Assembly: GCF_024199795.1 (NCBI RefSeq)
Contig: NZ_JANADK010000001.1
Span: forward strand, 3,348,001 to 3,412,000
Length of the DNA stretch: 64,000 nt
Direction: 5' to 3'
Origin: Bradyrhizobium sp. CCGB01
Lineage (GTDB): Bacteria; Pseudomonadota; Alphaproteobacteria; Rhizobiales; Xanthobacteraceae
The notes under the pieces were generated by a model. That model did not search any database. It was not told the DNA's origin and worked only from the letters and a program-made list of their open reading frames with translations. Shown here piece after piece: positions 39,093 to 47,988 of the stretch (position 1 is the first letter of the stretch; every line of letters begins with the position of its first letter). The position numbers were made by a program, and so were the translations under genes.

Positions 39093-39590
39093 TTACAGGC
39101 CGAGCCATTCCTCGAGCGGACCCTTGGGAAGCGGGACCAGGAACCAGCGTTCGAAAACCAGATAGGTCACCACCGGCATGCCGACCGCCACTGCGATGAC
39201 CGTCAGCCAGCGATAGCCGCCGAGCCAGCGCATGAACCAGGCGATGAACAGCATCGAAGCGACGTAGAGGCCGATGAACGGCATCGAGCCGACATAGATC
39301 GCGGTGGGCACGACGACGCTCATGACCTGGCGGAGCTGTCCCCATTCCGCGAACAGCCGGCCGTCGTCGTCGCGCCGCGCGCTCCAGAGGTTGATGGCGC
39401 TTGCGCCGACGATGGCGACGCCGACATAGAACGGGAAGAAGCCCGCACGCGGACCCTCCGCGCCCCAGTTGATGCCGGCCTTCAGGCTGCCGAAGATCAC
39501 GACCAGGCCGAAGACGCCGATCAGCAGCGCCATGCCGATCTCCAGCGTCTTGTGTGCCGGGCCAGATTCGGATCCGGATTGTTCAGTCAT
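39093..39590 (-). CDS. tctB: Tripartite tricarboxylate transporter, small membrane subunit TctB (copy 1)
   Basis: The 165-aa protein has four predicted membrane helices (about residues 17-37, 50-68, 88-120 and 123-145), typical of the poorly conserved TctB subunit. Identity is supported mainly by size, topology, the GPRAGFFPFYVG motif and its place between tctC and tctA. The 87-bp gap to tctC and the 43-bp gap to tctA are compatible with one transcript. Confidence 0.88.
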   Translation of the reverse strand: MTEQSGSESGPAHKTLEIGMALLIGVFGLVVIFGSLKAGINWGAEGPRAGFFPFYVGVAIVGASAINLWSARRDDDGRLFAEWGQLRQVMSVVVPTAIYVGSMPFIGLYVASMLFIAWFMRWLGGYRWLTVIAVAVGMPVVTYLVFERWFLVPLPKGPLEEWLGL

Positions 39591-39677
39591 GGGACCTCCA
39601 GGCAGAATCGCAGTCTTTCGCGGTCACGGCAGACCGGAGGACGACCAGCGTCCTCGGGCCGTCATCGATGTCGCGGA

Positions 39678-40682
39678 TCAGTTTCCGGACGCGAGGAAAC
39701 CGGCGTCCTTCATCAAGCCCTCGTGGCGCTTCTCCTCCGCCTCGATCCACTTGGCGTAGTCGGCTCCGGCCAGGAAGGTCGTGTTGAAGGCGCCGCTCTT
39801 CATGAAGTCCTGCCATTCCGGCGTGGCTCGAACTTTCTTGAACAGCTCGACGTAATATTCGATCTGATCCTTTGTCGCCTTGGGCGACATGAAGATACCG
39901 CGCAGCATGAGATATTCCATCGCGAGGCCCTGCGACTTGCAGGTCGGAATATCCTTCCAGGCCTTGCCGTCGGCGATCGGCTCGTCATAGGCCATCGGCT
40001 GGGCGTCGAAGACGCAGAGCGGACGCAGCTTGCCGCCGCGCCATTGCGCAACCGCCTCGATCGGATTGTTGACGGTGGAATCGACATGGTTGCCGACGAG
40101 CTGGACCGCGACTTCGCCGCCGCCCTTGTAGGGGATGTAGGTGAACTTCGCTTCGATCGCCTTCTCGATGCCGACCGTGATGATCTGGTCTTCCTGCTTC
40201 GAGCCGGTGCCGCCCATCTTGAAGGTGCCGCTCGGCGCCTTCTTGGTGGCGTCGACGTAGTCCTTGACGCTGTTGTACGGCTTCTCCGCGTTGACCCACA
40301 GCACGAACTCGTCGAGCGCCAGCATCGCGACCGGGGTCAGGTCCTTCCAGTTGAAGGGAATGCCCGTCGCGAGCGGGGTCGTGAACAGGTTCGACAGCGT
40401 GATGATGATCTTGTGCGGGTTGTTCGTCGACGTCTTCACGTCGAGGAAGCCTTCGCCGCCTGCGCCGCCGGCCTTGTTGATGACGACCAGCGGCTGCTTC
40501 ATCAAATTGTGCTTGGTGACGATGCCCTGGATGGTGCGCGCCATCTGATCGGCGCCGCCGCCGGTGCCCGCGGGCACGATGAACTCGACCGGACGAACCG
40601 GCTCCCAGGCCGCAAGGCTTGCGGTGCTGCCGGCGCACGACATCGCGATTGCCGCCAAAGCGGCATGAACGAACGGCTTCAT
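39678..40682 (-). CDS. tctC: Tripartite tricarboxylate transporter, periplasmic binding protein TctC (copy 1)
   Basis: The 334-aa Bug/TctC solute-binding protein has a signal peptide (MKPFVHAALAAIAMSCAGST) and the family's N-terminal VEFIVPAGTGGGADQMAR motif and VVINKAGGAGGEGF segment. It captures a carboxylate in the periplasm for TctAB. First gene of the tctCBA operon. The nearest putative promoter/operator is 276 bp upstream, which would leave an unusually long leader of about 260 bases. No small ORF with a good ribosome-binding site was found in it. Confidence 0.92.
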   Translation of the reverse strand: MKPFVHAALAAIAMSCAGSTASLAAWEPVRPVEFIVPAGTGGGADQMARTIQGIVTKHNLMKQPLVVINKAGGAGGEGFLDVKTSTNNPHKIIITLSNLFTTPLATGIPFNWKDLTPVAMLALDEFVLWVNAEKPYNSVKDYVDATKKAPSGTFKMGGTGSKQEDQIITVGIEKAIEAKFTYIPYKGGGEVAVQLVGNHVDSTVNNPIEAVAQWRGGKLRPLCVFDAQPMAYDEPIADGKAWKDIPTCKSQGLAMEYLMLRGIFMSPKATKDQIEYYVELFKKVRATPEWQDFMKSGAFNTTFLAGADYAKWIEAEEKRHEGLMKDAGFLASGN

Positions 40683-40957
40683 CTTTTCTCTCCCTGTCGA
40701 ACCTCGAACGCAGCCGCTCTTTGCCGGCTTGCGTCAGCCCATCTCGATTCACATGCTTGGGGTCACCTTTTGTGGTCGATCTCCCATTGCAGCCCAAACG
40801 AAACTCTATGAGCAGGGAAAGGCCGCGGCATCCGCTTCTTTCGGCTAAGGCTCCGTCAAGGTTTGCGGCAAGCGTGCCTCGCCCTTGGCCGGTTCCGTCC
40901 TGCGTTACGCATCCCCGCCTTGCACCTTCGGTTGTGCAAGTGATCTTGGTTGCCGAA

Positions 40958-40974
40958 TGGTATGCGAGATACCA
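40958..40974 (-). promoter_or_regulatory. Putative oxalate-regulon operator, site 4 (tctCBA)
   Basis: TGGTATGCGAGATACCA has perfect 6-5-6 dyad symmetry and matches TGGYAT-N5-ATRCCA. On the minus strand TTGTCT (40977-40982) precedes it by two bases, as at the other sites. The rest of the 470-bp gap between tctC and the 45-aa gene shows only the terminator at 41059-41084. Confidence 0.6.
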
Positions 40975-41058
40975 GCAGACAAACAATTGGATCAGCGGGG
41001 CACGCCTGCGGACCAATCGTCGCAGTTGTGTCGCGCGCGATGCGAGGCCTGGAGACGA

Positions 41059-41084
41059 AAATGGCCCCGACATGCGGGGCCATT
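41059..41084 (-). terminator. Rho-independent terminator of the 45-aa gene
   Basis: AAATGGCCCC and GGGGCCATTT form a perfect 10-bp stem with a 6-7 base loop. On the minus strand it continues TTTCGTC. It lies about 70 bp after the stop codon of the small gene at 41153. Confidence 0.7.
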
Positions 41085-41152
41085 TGATCAAACGTAGCGT
41101 CTACGGAATTTCCCAACCGGCGCGCCGTTTCGGCTGCGCGGGGAAAACCTGC

Positions 41153-41290
41153 TTAGAGGCCGAAGCGGGGCAGGTCGCCGTTGTGATTGGAGATCTCGGC
41201 GCTCGCCATCAGGAAGCGGTCGACCGCGGCCATGAAGCGGGCGAACAGCGAGGAGGAGGGGGCCAGAGCAACCGCAGCGGTCTTGGACAT
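41153..41290 (-). CDS. 45-aa protein of unknown function in the putative oxalate regulon
   Basis: Too short for most gene callers. The ATG at 41290 (MSKTAAVALAPSSSLFARF) follows a GAAAGGGA ribosome-binding site. The product has one amphipathic helix (about residues 14-33, SLFARFMAAVDRFLMASAEI) and ends HNGDLPRFGL, with a TAA stop. No known domain is seen. Three signals support it as a real transcription unit. A promoter (TAGACA, 17 bp, TAGATT) lies just upstream with the regulon operator in its spacer. There is a good ribosome-binding site. A terminator follows about 70 bp downstream. It is probably monocistronic. Confidence 0.7.
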   Translation of the reverse strand: MSKTAAVALAPSSSLFARFMAAVDRFLMASAEISNHNGDLPRFGL

Positions 41291-41346
41291 CGGAATTCCC
41301 TTTCTTGAGACGGTCAGTATTGCTGTCTCATTTCGAAGGGCAATCT

Positions 41347-41363
41347 ATGTATACCAGATGCCA
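41347..41363 (-). promoter_or_regulatory. Promoter with operator site 5, in front of the 45-aa gene
   Basis: ATGTATACCAGATGCCA keeps the right half-site ATGCCA and the TATACCA core but loses the first TG. On the minus strand a -35 TAGACA (41365-41370) and -10 TAGATT (41342-41347) are exactly 17 bp apart with the operator between them, an arrangement suited to repression. Confidence 0.65.
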
Positions 41364-41582
41364 CTGTCTATGCGCTTGTTTGCATAGCAGCATGCAGCCT
41401 CTCGCATTGCAGCATAATGATGCGTTAACAGGGCCGTTCCGGGCTGAAAATTGCAAAAACGGCTGCGGAAGCGGCCCATTGAGGCGAATTTGAAGGGATT
41501 CGCACGGCACCCGGGCCTTGGCAGGGCAGGTCAAAGCCGGTAGTGGTCTGCCCCCTTTTCCAATCAACTGTCAGAGTGGTTC

Positions 41583-42911
41583 ATGTCGAGCGCCTCGGCC
41601 GCCGTCTCGATCGGCATCGATTTTGGGACCAGCAATACGGTCGTCGCCCTCGCGGCGGACGACCGCCGGGTCGAGGCCATCCGCTTCGACCACGGCGGCC
41701 AGCGTCACAGCACCTATGTGTCGGCGCTGTGCTTCTGGGAGGACCGGCCGGGCGCCGGCGCCCAGGCCGAGGGCGGTCCGTGGGCGATCGAGCAGTTCCT
41801 CGAAGGCCGCCATGTCTACCGCTTCCTCCAGTCGTTCAAGACGTTCGCGGCGAGCAGCAGCTTCAACACGACCCAGGTGTTCCGGCAGCGCTTCAAGTTC
41901 GAGGACATCCTGGCGGCATTCCTGCGTACGCTGGCGCGTCATGGCGGCGAGAGGTTCGGCTTCGAGGCGTCCAACATCACGGTCGGCCGGCCCGTGCGCT
42001 TCGCCGGTGGCAATCCCGACGAGGCGCTGGCGATGCAGCGCTATCGGGCCGCGTTCGAGCGGTTAGGGGCCGGCCACGCGCGCTATGTCTACGAGCCCGT
42101 CGGCGCCGCGTTCTCCTTCGCCCGAAAGCTCGAGCGCGATGCCACCGTGCTGGTGGCCGATTTCGGCGGCGGCACCAGCGACTTCTCGGTGATGCGCTTC
42201 TCGCGCGCGGGCGGCGTCCTGCGCGCCGAGCCGCTCGGACACGCCGGCATCGGCATTGCCGGCGACACGTTCGATTATCGCATCGTCGACCATGTCGTCT
42301 CGCCGCGGCTCGGCAAGGGCTCCAGCTTCCGCTCGTTCGACAAGGTGCTGCCGGTCCCCAGCGGCCACTACACCAACCTCGCGCGCTGGCATCAGCTCGC
42401 GATGATGAAGAGCAACGGCGACCTGCGCGAGTTGCGGGAGCTTGCGCGCACCGCGCTTAAACCCAAGCTGCTCGAGGATTTCATCACCATCGTCGATTTC
42501 GACCTCGGCTTCTCGCTGTACCGTGCCGTATCCGAAGCCAAGGTCGCGCTGTCGGCGCAGGATCAGGTGGACTTCCGTTTCAAGGGCGGGGGCGTCGATA
42601 TCGGCTCGACCATCACCCGGAAGAATTTCGAATCCTGGATTGCCGACGATATCGCTCGCCTCGGCGCCACCGTCGACAGGGTGCTGGGCGAGGCCGGCAT
42701 CACCGCGCGCGAGGTGGAGAAGGTATTCTTGACCGGCGGCACCTCGTTCGTGCCCGCCGTGAGAAAGCTGTTCGCCGACAGGTTCGGCAACGAGCGGCTG
42801 ATGTCCGGTGACCAGTTCGAGTCGATCGCCTACGGTCTCGCCTTGATCGGGCACAGCCCCGACCCCGACCGCTGGACCGCCAGCGGCGGCATTACGCCGA
42901 AGGGCACGTAG
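41583..42911 (+). CDS. Hsp70-family ATPase, YegD-like
   Basis: The 442-aa protein contains the actin-like ATPase domain of Hsp70 with its three phosphate or adenosine motifs: IGIDFGTSNTVVAL at the N-terminus, VLVADFGGGTSDFSVM near residue 190, and VFLTGGTSFVPAVRKLF near residue 383. There is no substrate-binding domain or lid, so it is not DnaK but resembles the YegD group, whose substrates are unknown. It starts at ATG 41583. It is isolated between the 45-aa gene (divergent) and a repeat element. Confidence 0.9.
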   Translation: MSSASAAVSIGIDFGTSNTVVALAADDRRVEAIRFDHGGQRHSTYVSALCFWEDRPGAGAQAEGGPWAIEQFLEGRHVYRFLQSFKTFAASSSFNTTQVFRQRFKFEDILAAFLRTLARHGGERFGFEASNITVGRPVRFAGGNPDEALAMQRYRAAFERLGAGHARYVYEPVGAAFSFARKLERDATVLVADFGGGTSDFSVMRFSRAGGVLRAEPLGHAGIGIAGDTFDYRIVDHVVSPRLGKGSSFRSFDKVLPVPSGHYTNLARWHQLAMMKSNGDLRELRELARTALKPKLLEDFITIVDFDLGFSLYRAVSEAKVALSAQDQVDFRFKGGGVDIGSTITRKNFESWIADDIARLGATVDRVLGEAGITAREVEKVFLTGGTSFVPAVRKLFADRFGNERLMSGDQFESIAYGLALIGHSPDPDRWTASGGITPKGT

Positions 42912-42933
42912 GCCCTTTGCGCGATTTGAGCGC

Positions 42934-43074
42934 GCGCCTCGTCCTTCGAGACGACCGCTTCGCGGTCTCCTCAGGATGAGGCTGAGCAGCATCGGCGCCC
43001 GCTGAAATCGCTGCCGCGCCCTCGCTCCTCATCCTGAGGAGCCCGCAAAGCGGGCGTCTCGAAGGATGGCCGCG
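42934..43074. repeat. Interspersed palindromic repeat, family A, copy 2
   Basis: Same element as 21921-22099 but shorter. It has the same GCGCCTCGTCCTTCGAGACG opening and GCGTCTCGAAGGATGGCCGC closing, and the inner arms CCTCAGGATGAGG and CTCATCCTGAGG. The sequence between the inner arms differs between the copies, and copy 1 has additional bases between the opening and the first inner arm. It fills most of the 191-bp gap. Confidence 0.8.
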
Positions 43075-43102
43075 CAGAAACTGCGCACCAGGTCGTCCAC
43101 TC

Positions 43103-43546
43103 CTACTGATTGATCTCGGGCTCGACGAGCTTCGCCAGATTGCGCAGCGATTCCTGCCAGCCGAGATAGCAGGCTTCCGTCGGGATGACGTCGGGGATGC
43201 CGGCCTGCGTGATGTCCACCTCGGTGCCGACCGAGACCTTCCTCAGGATCACGGTCACCTGGATCTCGCCGGGCAGATTCGGGTCGTCGAACCTGTCGGT
43301 GTAGCGGAGGCGTTCGCCCGGCACGAGCTCGAGAAATTCGCCGCCGAACGAATGGCTGTGGCCCGTCGTGAAATTCCGGAACGACATCTTGAACGTGCCG
43401 CCGACCTTGGGCTCGAAATGATGCACGGTGCAGGTAAAGCCGTTCGGCGGAAGCCATTTCGCCATCGCATCCGCCTCCAGGAAGGCGCGATAGACCTTCT
43501 CCGGGCTGGTGGCGAGAACGCGGTGCAGGCGGACATTGCCGGGCAT
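43103..43546 (-). CDS. SRPBCC / AHSA1-like ligand-binding protein
   Basis: The 147-aa START-like fold protein has FLEADAMAKWLPPNGF near the N-terminus and a C-terminal CYLGWQESLRNLAKLVEPE, typical of the AHSA1 (activator of Hsp90 ATPase homologue 1) group. Such proteins bind hydrophobic ligands and often accompany ArsR regulators; none is seen next to it. The function cannot be assigned further. It starts at the ATG at 43546 behind AGGATAAC. Confidence 0.88.
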   Translation of the reverse strand: MPGNVRLHRVLATSPEKVYRAFLEADAMAKWLPPNGFTCTVHHFEPKVGGTFKMSFRNFTTGHSHSFGGEFLELVPGERLRYTDRFDDPNLPGEIQVTVILRKVSVGTEVDITQAGIPDVIPTEACYLGWQESLRNLAKLVEPEINQ

Positions 43547-43674
43547 GATTGTTATCCTCTTTGATGTGATGGGCCCGAGTTTGGCGTCTATGGCCCATTC
43601 ATGTCACGAGGACGACCGGGAAGCTGCCGATCCGACAGGGCACTCGAATTTTTTTCCTGGCTCTGGCCAAGAGA

Positions 43675-44364
43675 CTAGACGGCTGCGACATCCTGCGGCG
43701 TCATCGTGAACGCCAACCTGTAGCGGCCGATCGTCGAAGCGTCGCTTGCGCCTGCCGCGTGAAGCGATGACGTCGAGAGCTGGCCGGCAATCACACCCTC
43801 GACCACATCGGCATCGTAACCTGACAGCAGCACGATCCAGTCGGCAGCGCCGTCCTTGCCGCGGATCTGCTGTTCGGTCGTGGGCGCGTTCGTCTTGGGT
43901 GTGTCGGTGAGGAGGAGGTGGGCGCCCGTCAATCCGGGCTTCTGTGTCAGGGTGCCGAGCGTGCCCGCGAGGTGGGTCTGCAACTCCGCCTCGCGTCCGG
44001 CCTCCGGCGAAAGCCGGATGGTGGCGAGAGCGGTCGCGACGCCACCGCCAAAGCTCGCCGCGACGCGGCACTGGCTGCGGACCATGCCGAGGTGGTGCGG
44101 CATCATCTTGGTCGACCACGGCGTCGGCGCATTGAGCCGGTCGAGATATCCCTTCGACGTGAGCACCTCATATTGCTCCAGCTCGTACAGCACGAAGAAA
44201 CCTTCACTGTCCGTCGTGCTGGTCCAGCGCGATCCGCGCCGGAAGCCGGGAATGCTCATCCGCTCCGGAAAATGCTCATGCGAATGCCAGTCGCCGAACT
44301 CCGCGCGCTGCTCGGCGCGAACACTCCACCACATCGCGACGGCGGCCTTGCCTAGCAGTGACAT
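43675..44364 (-). CDS. Uncharacterised protein, possible dimeric alpha-beta barrel
   Basis: A 229-aa protein I do not recognise by name. Two halves each look like a ferredoxin-like alpha-beta module: EFGDWHSHEHFPERMSIPGF in the first, and HLAGTLGTLTQKPGLTGAHL in the second. The pattern HSHEHFPER is like EthD-type dimeric barrels that bind small aromatic or keto compounds. There are no membrane segments and no signal peptide. It is monocistronic by position. Confidence 0.7.
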   Translation of the reverse strand: MSLLGKAAVAMWWSVRAEQRAEFGDWHSHEHFPERMSIPGFRRGSRWTSTTDSEGFFVLYELEQYEVLTSKGYLDRLNAPTPWSTKMMPHHLGMVRSQCRVAASFGGGVATALATIRLSPEAGREAELQTHLAGTLGTLTQKPGLTGAHLLLTDTPKTNAPTTEQQIRGKDGAADWIVLLSGYDADVVEGVIAGQLSTSSLHAAGASDASTIGRYRLAFTMTPQDVAAV

Positions 44365-44702
44365 ACTGACCTCGATCTCTCTTTTCCCGAAGCGGCGTTG
44401 GACATGCTACCACCGCGCCCCGGGGCGGCGCGTGATCTATTGTGCACAGAAGCTCTTCCCTGCCGAGAAAAAACAGCCTGGCGCGGCGCTCAGGTGACTC
44501 GCATTTGGGCGGCGTCGTGATGAATCGGCATGCAGCAGATCCGTCGTGTTCGCCAAAAATCACAAGCAACAGAACCCGGTTCACACATCGAAACACAAGA
44601 GCCGGATTTTGGCCGCCATGCTCCCGGATTAGTCGGCAACTGGCTGCGTCTGACGACACGACGCACGCGCCTGATATCGATGACACGAGGCGGATTGACG
44701 AC
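44365..44702. other. Intergenic stretch without a recognised feature
   Basis: About 340 bp between two divergent genes. The open frame of the dioxygenase-like gene runs back through part of it, but the codons there look non-coding. No repeat, terminator or regulatory dyad was recognised. Confidence 0.5.
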
Positions 44703-45674
44703 ATGAAGCAGAAGACCGTGCGCTACCGGCTCGCGCGCCGTGTTCGCAGCCTGCCCGCAGAGACTGCTTCGAGACTGCTTGGAATGCCGAGCATCAGCCG
44801 ACGACTGAACGAAGCTTACGAAACGGCGCGGGCATCCTACAGGCCGCGCCTGCCCAAGCTCCCCGCGCTCGACATGGAAATTGTCGCCGGCCTGGAGAAG
44901 AACGGCGTCCATATCACCTCGCTCGACAAGCTGGGCTTGCCCGGCACGGAAGCGCTTTGGACATCGGCGACCGAAATCGCGAACACCTACGCGCTCCGCG
45001 CCGGGAAGGGCGAATTTGCTGGTGAATATACCGTGCGGGTCGGTGCCGACGCGATGATGCGGCATCCGCATATCGTCGGATGGCCCCTCCAGGATCGCAT
45101 CCTCGACATCGTCGAGACGTATCTCGGCCTGCCATCCGCCTATGGCACGCTGAACTTCCTCTATACCCAGGCTGACGGCAGGCAGGTGGCGGCGCGCCGG
45201 TGGCATCGCGACCTCGAGGACCGGCGCATGGTCAAGGTCGTCGTCTATCTGCACGATGTCGACATGGACGCCGGCCCGCTCGAAATCCTGCACCGCTCGT
45301 TTCCGGGCAGCGATGCGCTCGACGGCTCCAACTTTCCCATTCTGACGCAGGAGATGCTGGAGCAGAGGCTCGGCACGACGTTGAAGAGCGGTGACGTGAC
45401 CACCTGCACCGGCAAAGCCGGTACGGTGATCTTCGCGGATGTCGCGAGTCGTTACCATCGCGGGCGGCCGGCGATCGCGCGCGACCGCTGCGCGCTGTTC
45501 TACAATTTCTTCTCGCGCGCGCCTCTCCGGCCATTTTTCTGCGAGCGGCACGTGTTCTCACGTCAGCAAATTCTCGAGCTTGCGGCGAACCAATCGGCGC
45601 GGGCACGCGACTGCATGCTATGGCGCTCCAACGTCCCCCTGCTTGCGCGGGTCGTGCCATCGGCGCGGCTTTGA
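44703..45674 (+). CDS. Putative Fe(II)/2-oxoglutarate dioxygenase (phytanoyl-CoA hydroxylase-like)
   Basis: The 323-aa protein starts at the ATG at 44703 (MKQKTVRYRL). The iron-binding facial triad is suggested by RRWHRDLED (H and D) and by the distal SRYHRGRPAIARDR (H, with an Arg that could bind 2-oxoglutarate). The core double-stranded beta-helix sequence MVKVVVYLHDVDMDAGPLEI is like PhyH-type enzymes that recognise a CoA ester or small-molecule substrate. The N-terminal about 90 residues are basic and helical. The substrate is unknown. Confidence 0.75.
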   Translation: MKQKTVRYRLARRVRSLPAETASRLLGMPSISRRLNEAYETARASYRPRLPKLPALDMEIVAGLEKNGVHITSLDKLGLPGTEALWTSATEIANTYALRAGKGEFAGEYTVRVGADAMMRHPHIVGWPLQDRILDIVETYLGLPSAYGTLNFLYTQADGRQVAARRWHRDLEDRRMVKVVVYLHDVDMDAGPLEILHRSFPGSDALDGSNFPILTQEMLEQRLGTTLKSGDVTTCTGKAGTVIFADVASRYHRGRPAIARDRCALFYNFFSRAPLRPFFCERHVFSRQQILELAANQSARARDCMLWRSNVPLLARVVPSARL

Positions 45675-45787
45675 GCCCGATCGGTCAGGGCGCCAATCAT
45701 CCCGCCAAATCCCCGCTCGATTAATTGAAGCCACAATTCCGCTATCGTTCGTGGCTCAACTCCTGCGCGAAATCAGGGGGGCTTCCG

Positions 45788-46756
45788 TTGCGCAGCACGC
45801 TTTGGGCTTTTGCCGTCACACTCTGCTGTCTCGGCTCGTCCGCCGAAGCCGCGGGCATTCAGCTCCTCGAGTCCGATCCGGCGCTGTCAGGCGCGATCTG
45901 GTATCCGTGCGCGGCGAAGCCGACGCATGTGGCGCTCGGCAGGCTTTCGGCTGGGGTCGATTTCGACCTGAAGGGCGTGAAGGATTGTCCCGTCACGGGA
46001 GCAAAGCTGCCGCTCGTCGTCTTCTCCCACGGCCGGGGCGGGTGGTTCGGCGCGAACCACGACACAGCGGAGGAGCTGGCCGATGCGGGTTTCGTGGTGG
46101 CCGCCATCAATCATCCCGGCGACTCCGTCAGCGACTCCTCGCGGCGCGACACCCTGTCCGTCTGGGGATCGCGTCCCGCGGACATGGTGCGCCTGCTCGA
46201 TTTTCTATTGAACGACTGGAAGGACAGGGCGGTGCTCGATCCCGCCAGGGTCGGCTTCTTCGGCTTCTCGCTGGGAGGGGCTACCGGCTTCGTGCTCATG
46301 GGCACCAGGCCGGATTTCGCGAGGATCGCCGGTTTCTGCAAGGAGACGACCGGCGCTTGCGCAGAGCTTCACAATGGCGAGACGCCGCCTGAGCCGATCC
46401 AGGATGCGCGTATCCGCACTGCCGTCATCGTCGATCCTGCGCCCGGCACCCTGACGCGCGAGAACCTCGCCGTGGTCAAGGTGCCGTTCCAGTTCTGGCG
46501 CTCGCAGTTCGGCGGCCCCGGCGTCGGCGACGGTTCGGGTACGGAGCGCGTCGCGGAGGGATTGCCGGGCAAGCCCGAGATCCATGTCGTGCCGGCCGGC
46601 CATTTCGCCTTCCTCGCACCTTGCTCGGCCGAGCTTGCGGCGGCGATCCCTCGCATCTGCATCGATACGCCGGTGGGGTTCGACAGGGTAGGCTTTCACC
46701 GCGAGTTTAACGCGGCGGTGGTGCAGTATTTTCGTGAGCAGCTTGGAGGCCATTGA
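45788..46756 (+). CDS. Secreted alpha/beta hydrolase (dienelactone hydrolase / PAF-acetylhydrolase-like)
   Basis: I chose the TTG at 45788, seven bases after a GGGGGG ribosome-binding site, because it yields a clean signal peptide (MRSTLWAFAVTLCCLG...). The frame is open further upstream to a TTG at 45725. The mature part has the oxyanion segment VVFSHGRGGWFGANH, the nucleophile elbow GFSLGG (Ser) and a late histidine in PAGHFAFLAPC. The fold matches predicted dienelactone hydrolases with a catalytic Ser-Asp-His triad. The substrate is unknown. It is monocistronic. Confidence 0.8.
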   Translation: MRSTLWAFAVTLCCLGSSAEAAGIQLLESDPALSGAIWYPCAAKPTHVALGRLSAGVDFDLKGVKDCPVTGAKLPLVVFSHGRGGWFGANHDTAEELADAGFVVAAINHPGDSVSDSSRRDTLSVWGSRPADMVRLLDFLLNDWKDRAVLDPARVGFFGFSLGGATGFVLMGTRPDFARIAGFCKETTGACAELHNGETPPEPIQDARIRTAVIVDPAPGTLTRENLAVVKVPFQFWRSQFGGPGVGDGSGTERVAEGLPGKPEIHVVPAGHFAFLAPCSAELAAAIPRICIDTPVGFDRVGFHREFNAAVVQYFREQLGGH

Positions 46757-46917
46757 GTGTCTGCTGACACTGTCGGTCTCTTCTCCACGCCAAAATCAAA
46801 TCGCCACACTCTGGTCCGATTCCGCTGACAGTTCGATTGCGCTTTGAAATCGGCCCTGCGGCTGGCGCAACGCTTGCGATAGAGCGATGGTCCCGCCGCA
46901 TTGTCAGGAGAATTGTG

Positions 46918-47922
46918 ATGCTCGGCGCGAAAGAAGGGGAGACCAAGCAAGCTCCCCCGCAAGAACGATCCCGGAGGACTCAAGAGGGGACTCAAAGCTG
47001 GACCAGCCAGGATGCCTGGACCGTCTACCAGCTTCCCTTCAACGATCTGCTGTTTCGATCACAATCCGTCCATCGCAAGAATTTTGACCCAAATCGCGTG
47101 CAGTTGAGCCGGCTGCTGAACATCAAGACCGGCGGTTGTCCAGAGGACTGTGGCTATTGCAGCCAGTCGTCGCATCACGCGACAGCTGTTGCGGCCTCCA
47201 AGCTGATGGACGTCGATAAGATCGTTGCCGAGGCGCGCAAGGCAAAGGAGAGTGGCGCGACGCGCTATTGCATGGGGGCTGCCTGGCGTAACCCGAAGCC
47301 GCGCGACATGGACGCCGTCGTCGAGGTTGTCGGTGCCGTGAAGCAGCTCGGGCTCGAGACCTGCATGACGCTTGGCATGCTCGATCGGGGGCAGGCCGAG
47401 CGGCTGAGCGCGGCCGGGCTCGATTACTACAATCACAATATCGATACCTCGGAGCGCTACTATCCGAGCGTCATCTCCACCCGGACGTTCGCCGATCGTC
47501 TCGACACGCTGGAGCATGTCCGCGAGGCCGGCATGAAAGTATGCTGCGGCGGCATCCTCGGCATGGGTGAGAGCGAACAGGATCGCGTCGACATGCTGGT
47601 CACGCTCGCCAACCTTCCGGAAGCGCCGGAGAGCGTACCGATCAACATGCTGATCCCGATCGAGGGAACGCCGATGGCGAAAGCGCCGCCGATCGGTCCG
47701 ATCGAGTTCGTGCGCATCGTCGCGCTCGCGCGCATCATGATGCCGGCCTCTTTCGTGCGACTCTCGGCAGGACGGTCGGCCATGACCGACGAGATGCAGG
47801 CGCTGTGCTTCCTTGCCGGCGCAAACTCGATCTTTGTCGGCGACACACTGTTGACGGCGGGCAATCCGCAGGACGAAGCCGATCGAAAGTTGTTCCGCCG
47901 GCTCGGTCTGCAAGCCCTCTGA
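46918..47922 (+). CDS. bioB: Biotin synthase
   Basis: Radical-SAM enzyme that inserts sulfur into dethiobiotin. The 334-aa protein has the cluster motif [13 protein letters not shown] with three cysteines for the [4Fe-4S] cluster, the [2Fe-2S] ligand region (RYCMGAAWR and the ETCMTLGML segment) and the conserved [13 protein letters not shown]. The ATG at 46918 follows an AGGAGA sequence. The rest of the biotin genes (bioFDA) are not adjacent. No BioR box (TTATCTATAA) was seen upstream. The hairpin at 47923-47969 probably ends its transcript. Confidence 0.96.
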   Translation: MLGAKEGETKQAPPQERSRRTQEGTQSWTSQDAWTVYQLPFNDLLFRSQSVHRKNFDPNRVQLSRLLNIKTGGCPEDCGYCSQSSHHATAVAASKLMDVDKIVAEARKAKESGATRYCMGAAWRNPKPRDMDAVVEVVGAVKQLGLETCMTLGMLDRGQAERLSAAGLDYYNHNIDTSERYYPSVISTRTFADRLDTLEHVREAGMKVCCGGILGMGESEQDRVDMLVTLANLPEAPESVPINMLIPIEGTPMAKAPPIGPIEFVRIVALARIMMPASFVRLSAGRSAMTDEMQALCFLAGANSIFVGDTLLTAGNPQDEADRKLFRRLGLQAL

Positions 47923-47969
47923 AGCATGATCGATTCGGAAGGCCGCTGAGCGGCTTTCCGGATCATGCT
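47923..47969. terminator. Strong hairpin after bioB
   Basis: AGCATGATC and GATCATGCT form outer arms around GGAAGGCCGC / GCGGCTTTCC with a TGA loop. There is no poly-T tail, so it may be an interspersed repeat or transcript-end stabiliser instead of a simple terminator. Confidence 0.5.
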
Positions 47970-47988
47970 CTGGGCCGTGCGTCGATTG

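Noticed and set aside
46757..46917. BioR-type operator (TTATCTATAA) expected before bioB in alphaproteobacteria
   Set aside because: No match is seen in the upstream gap.
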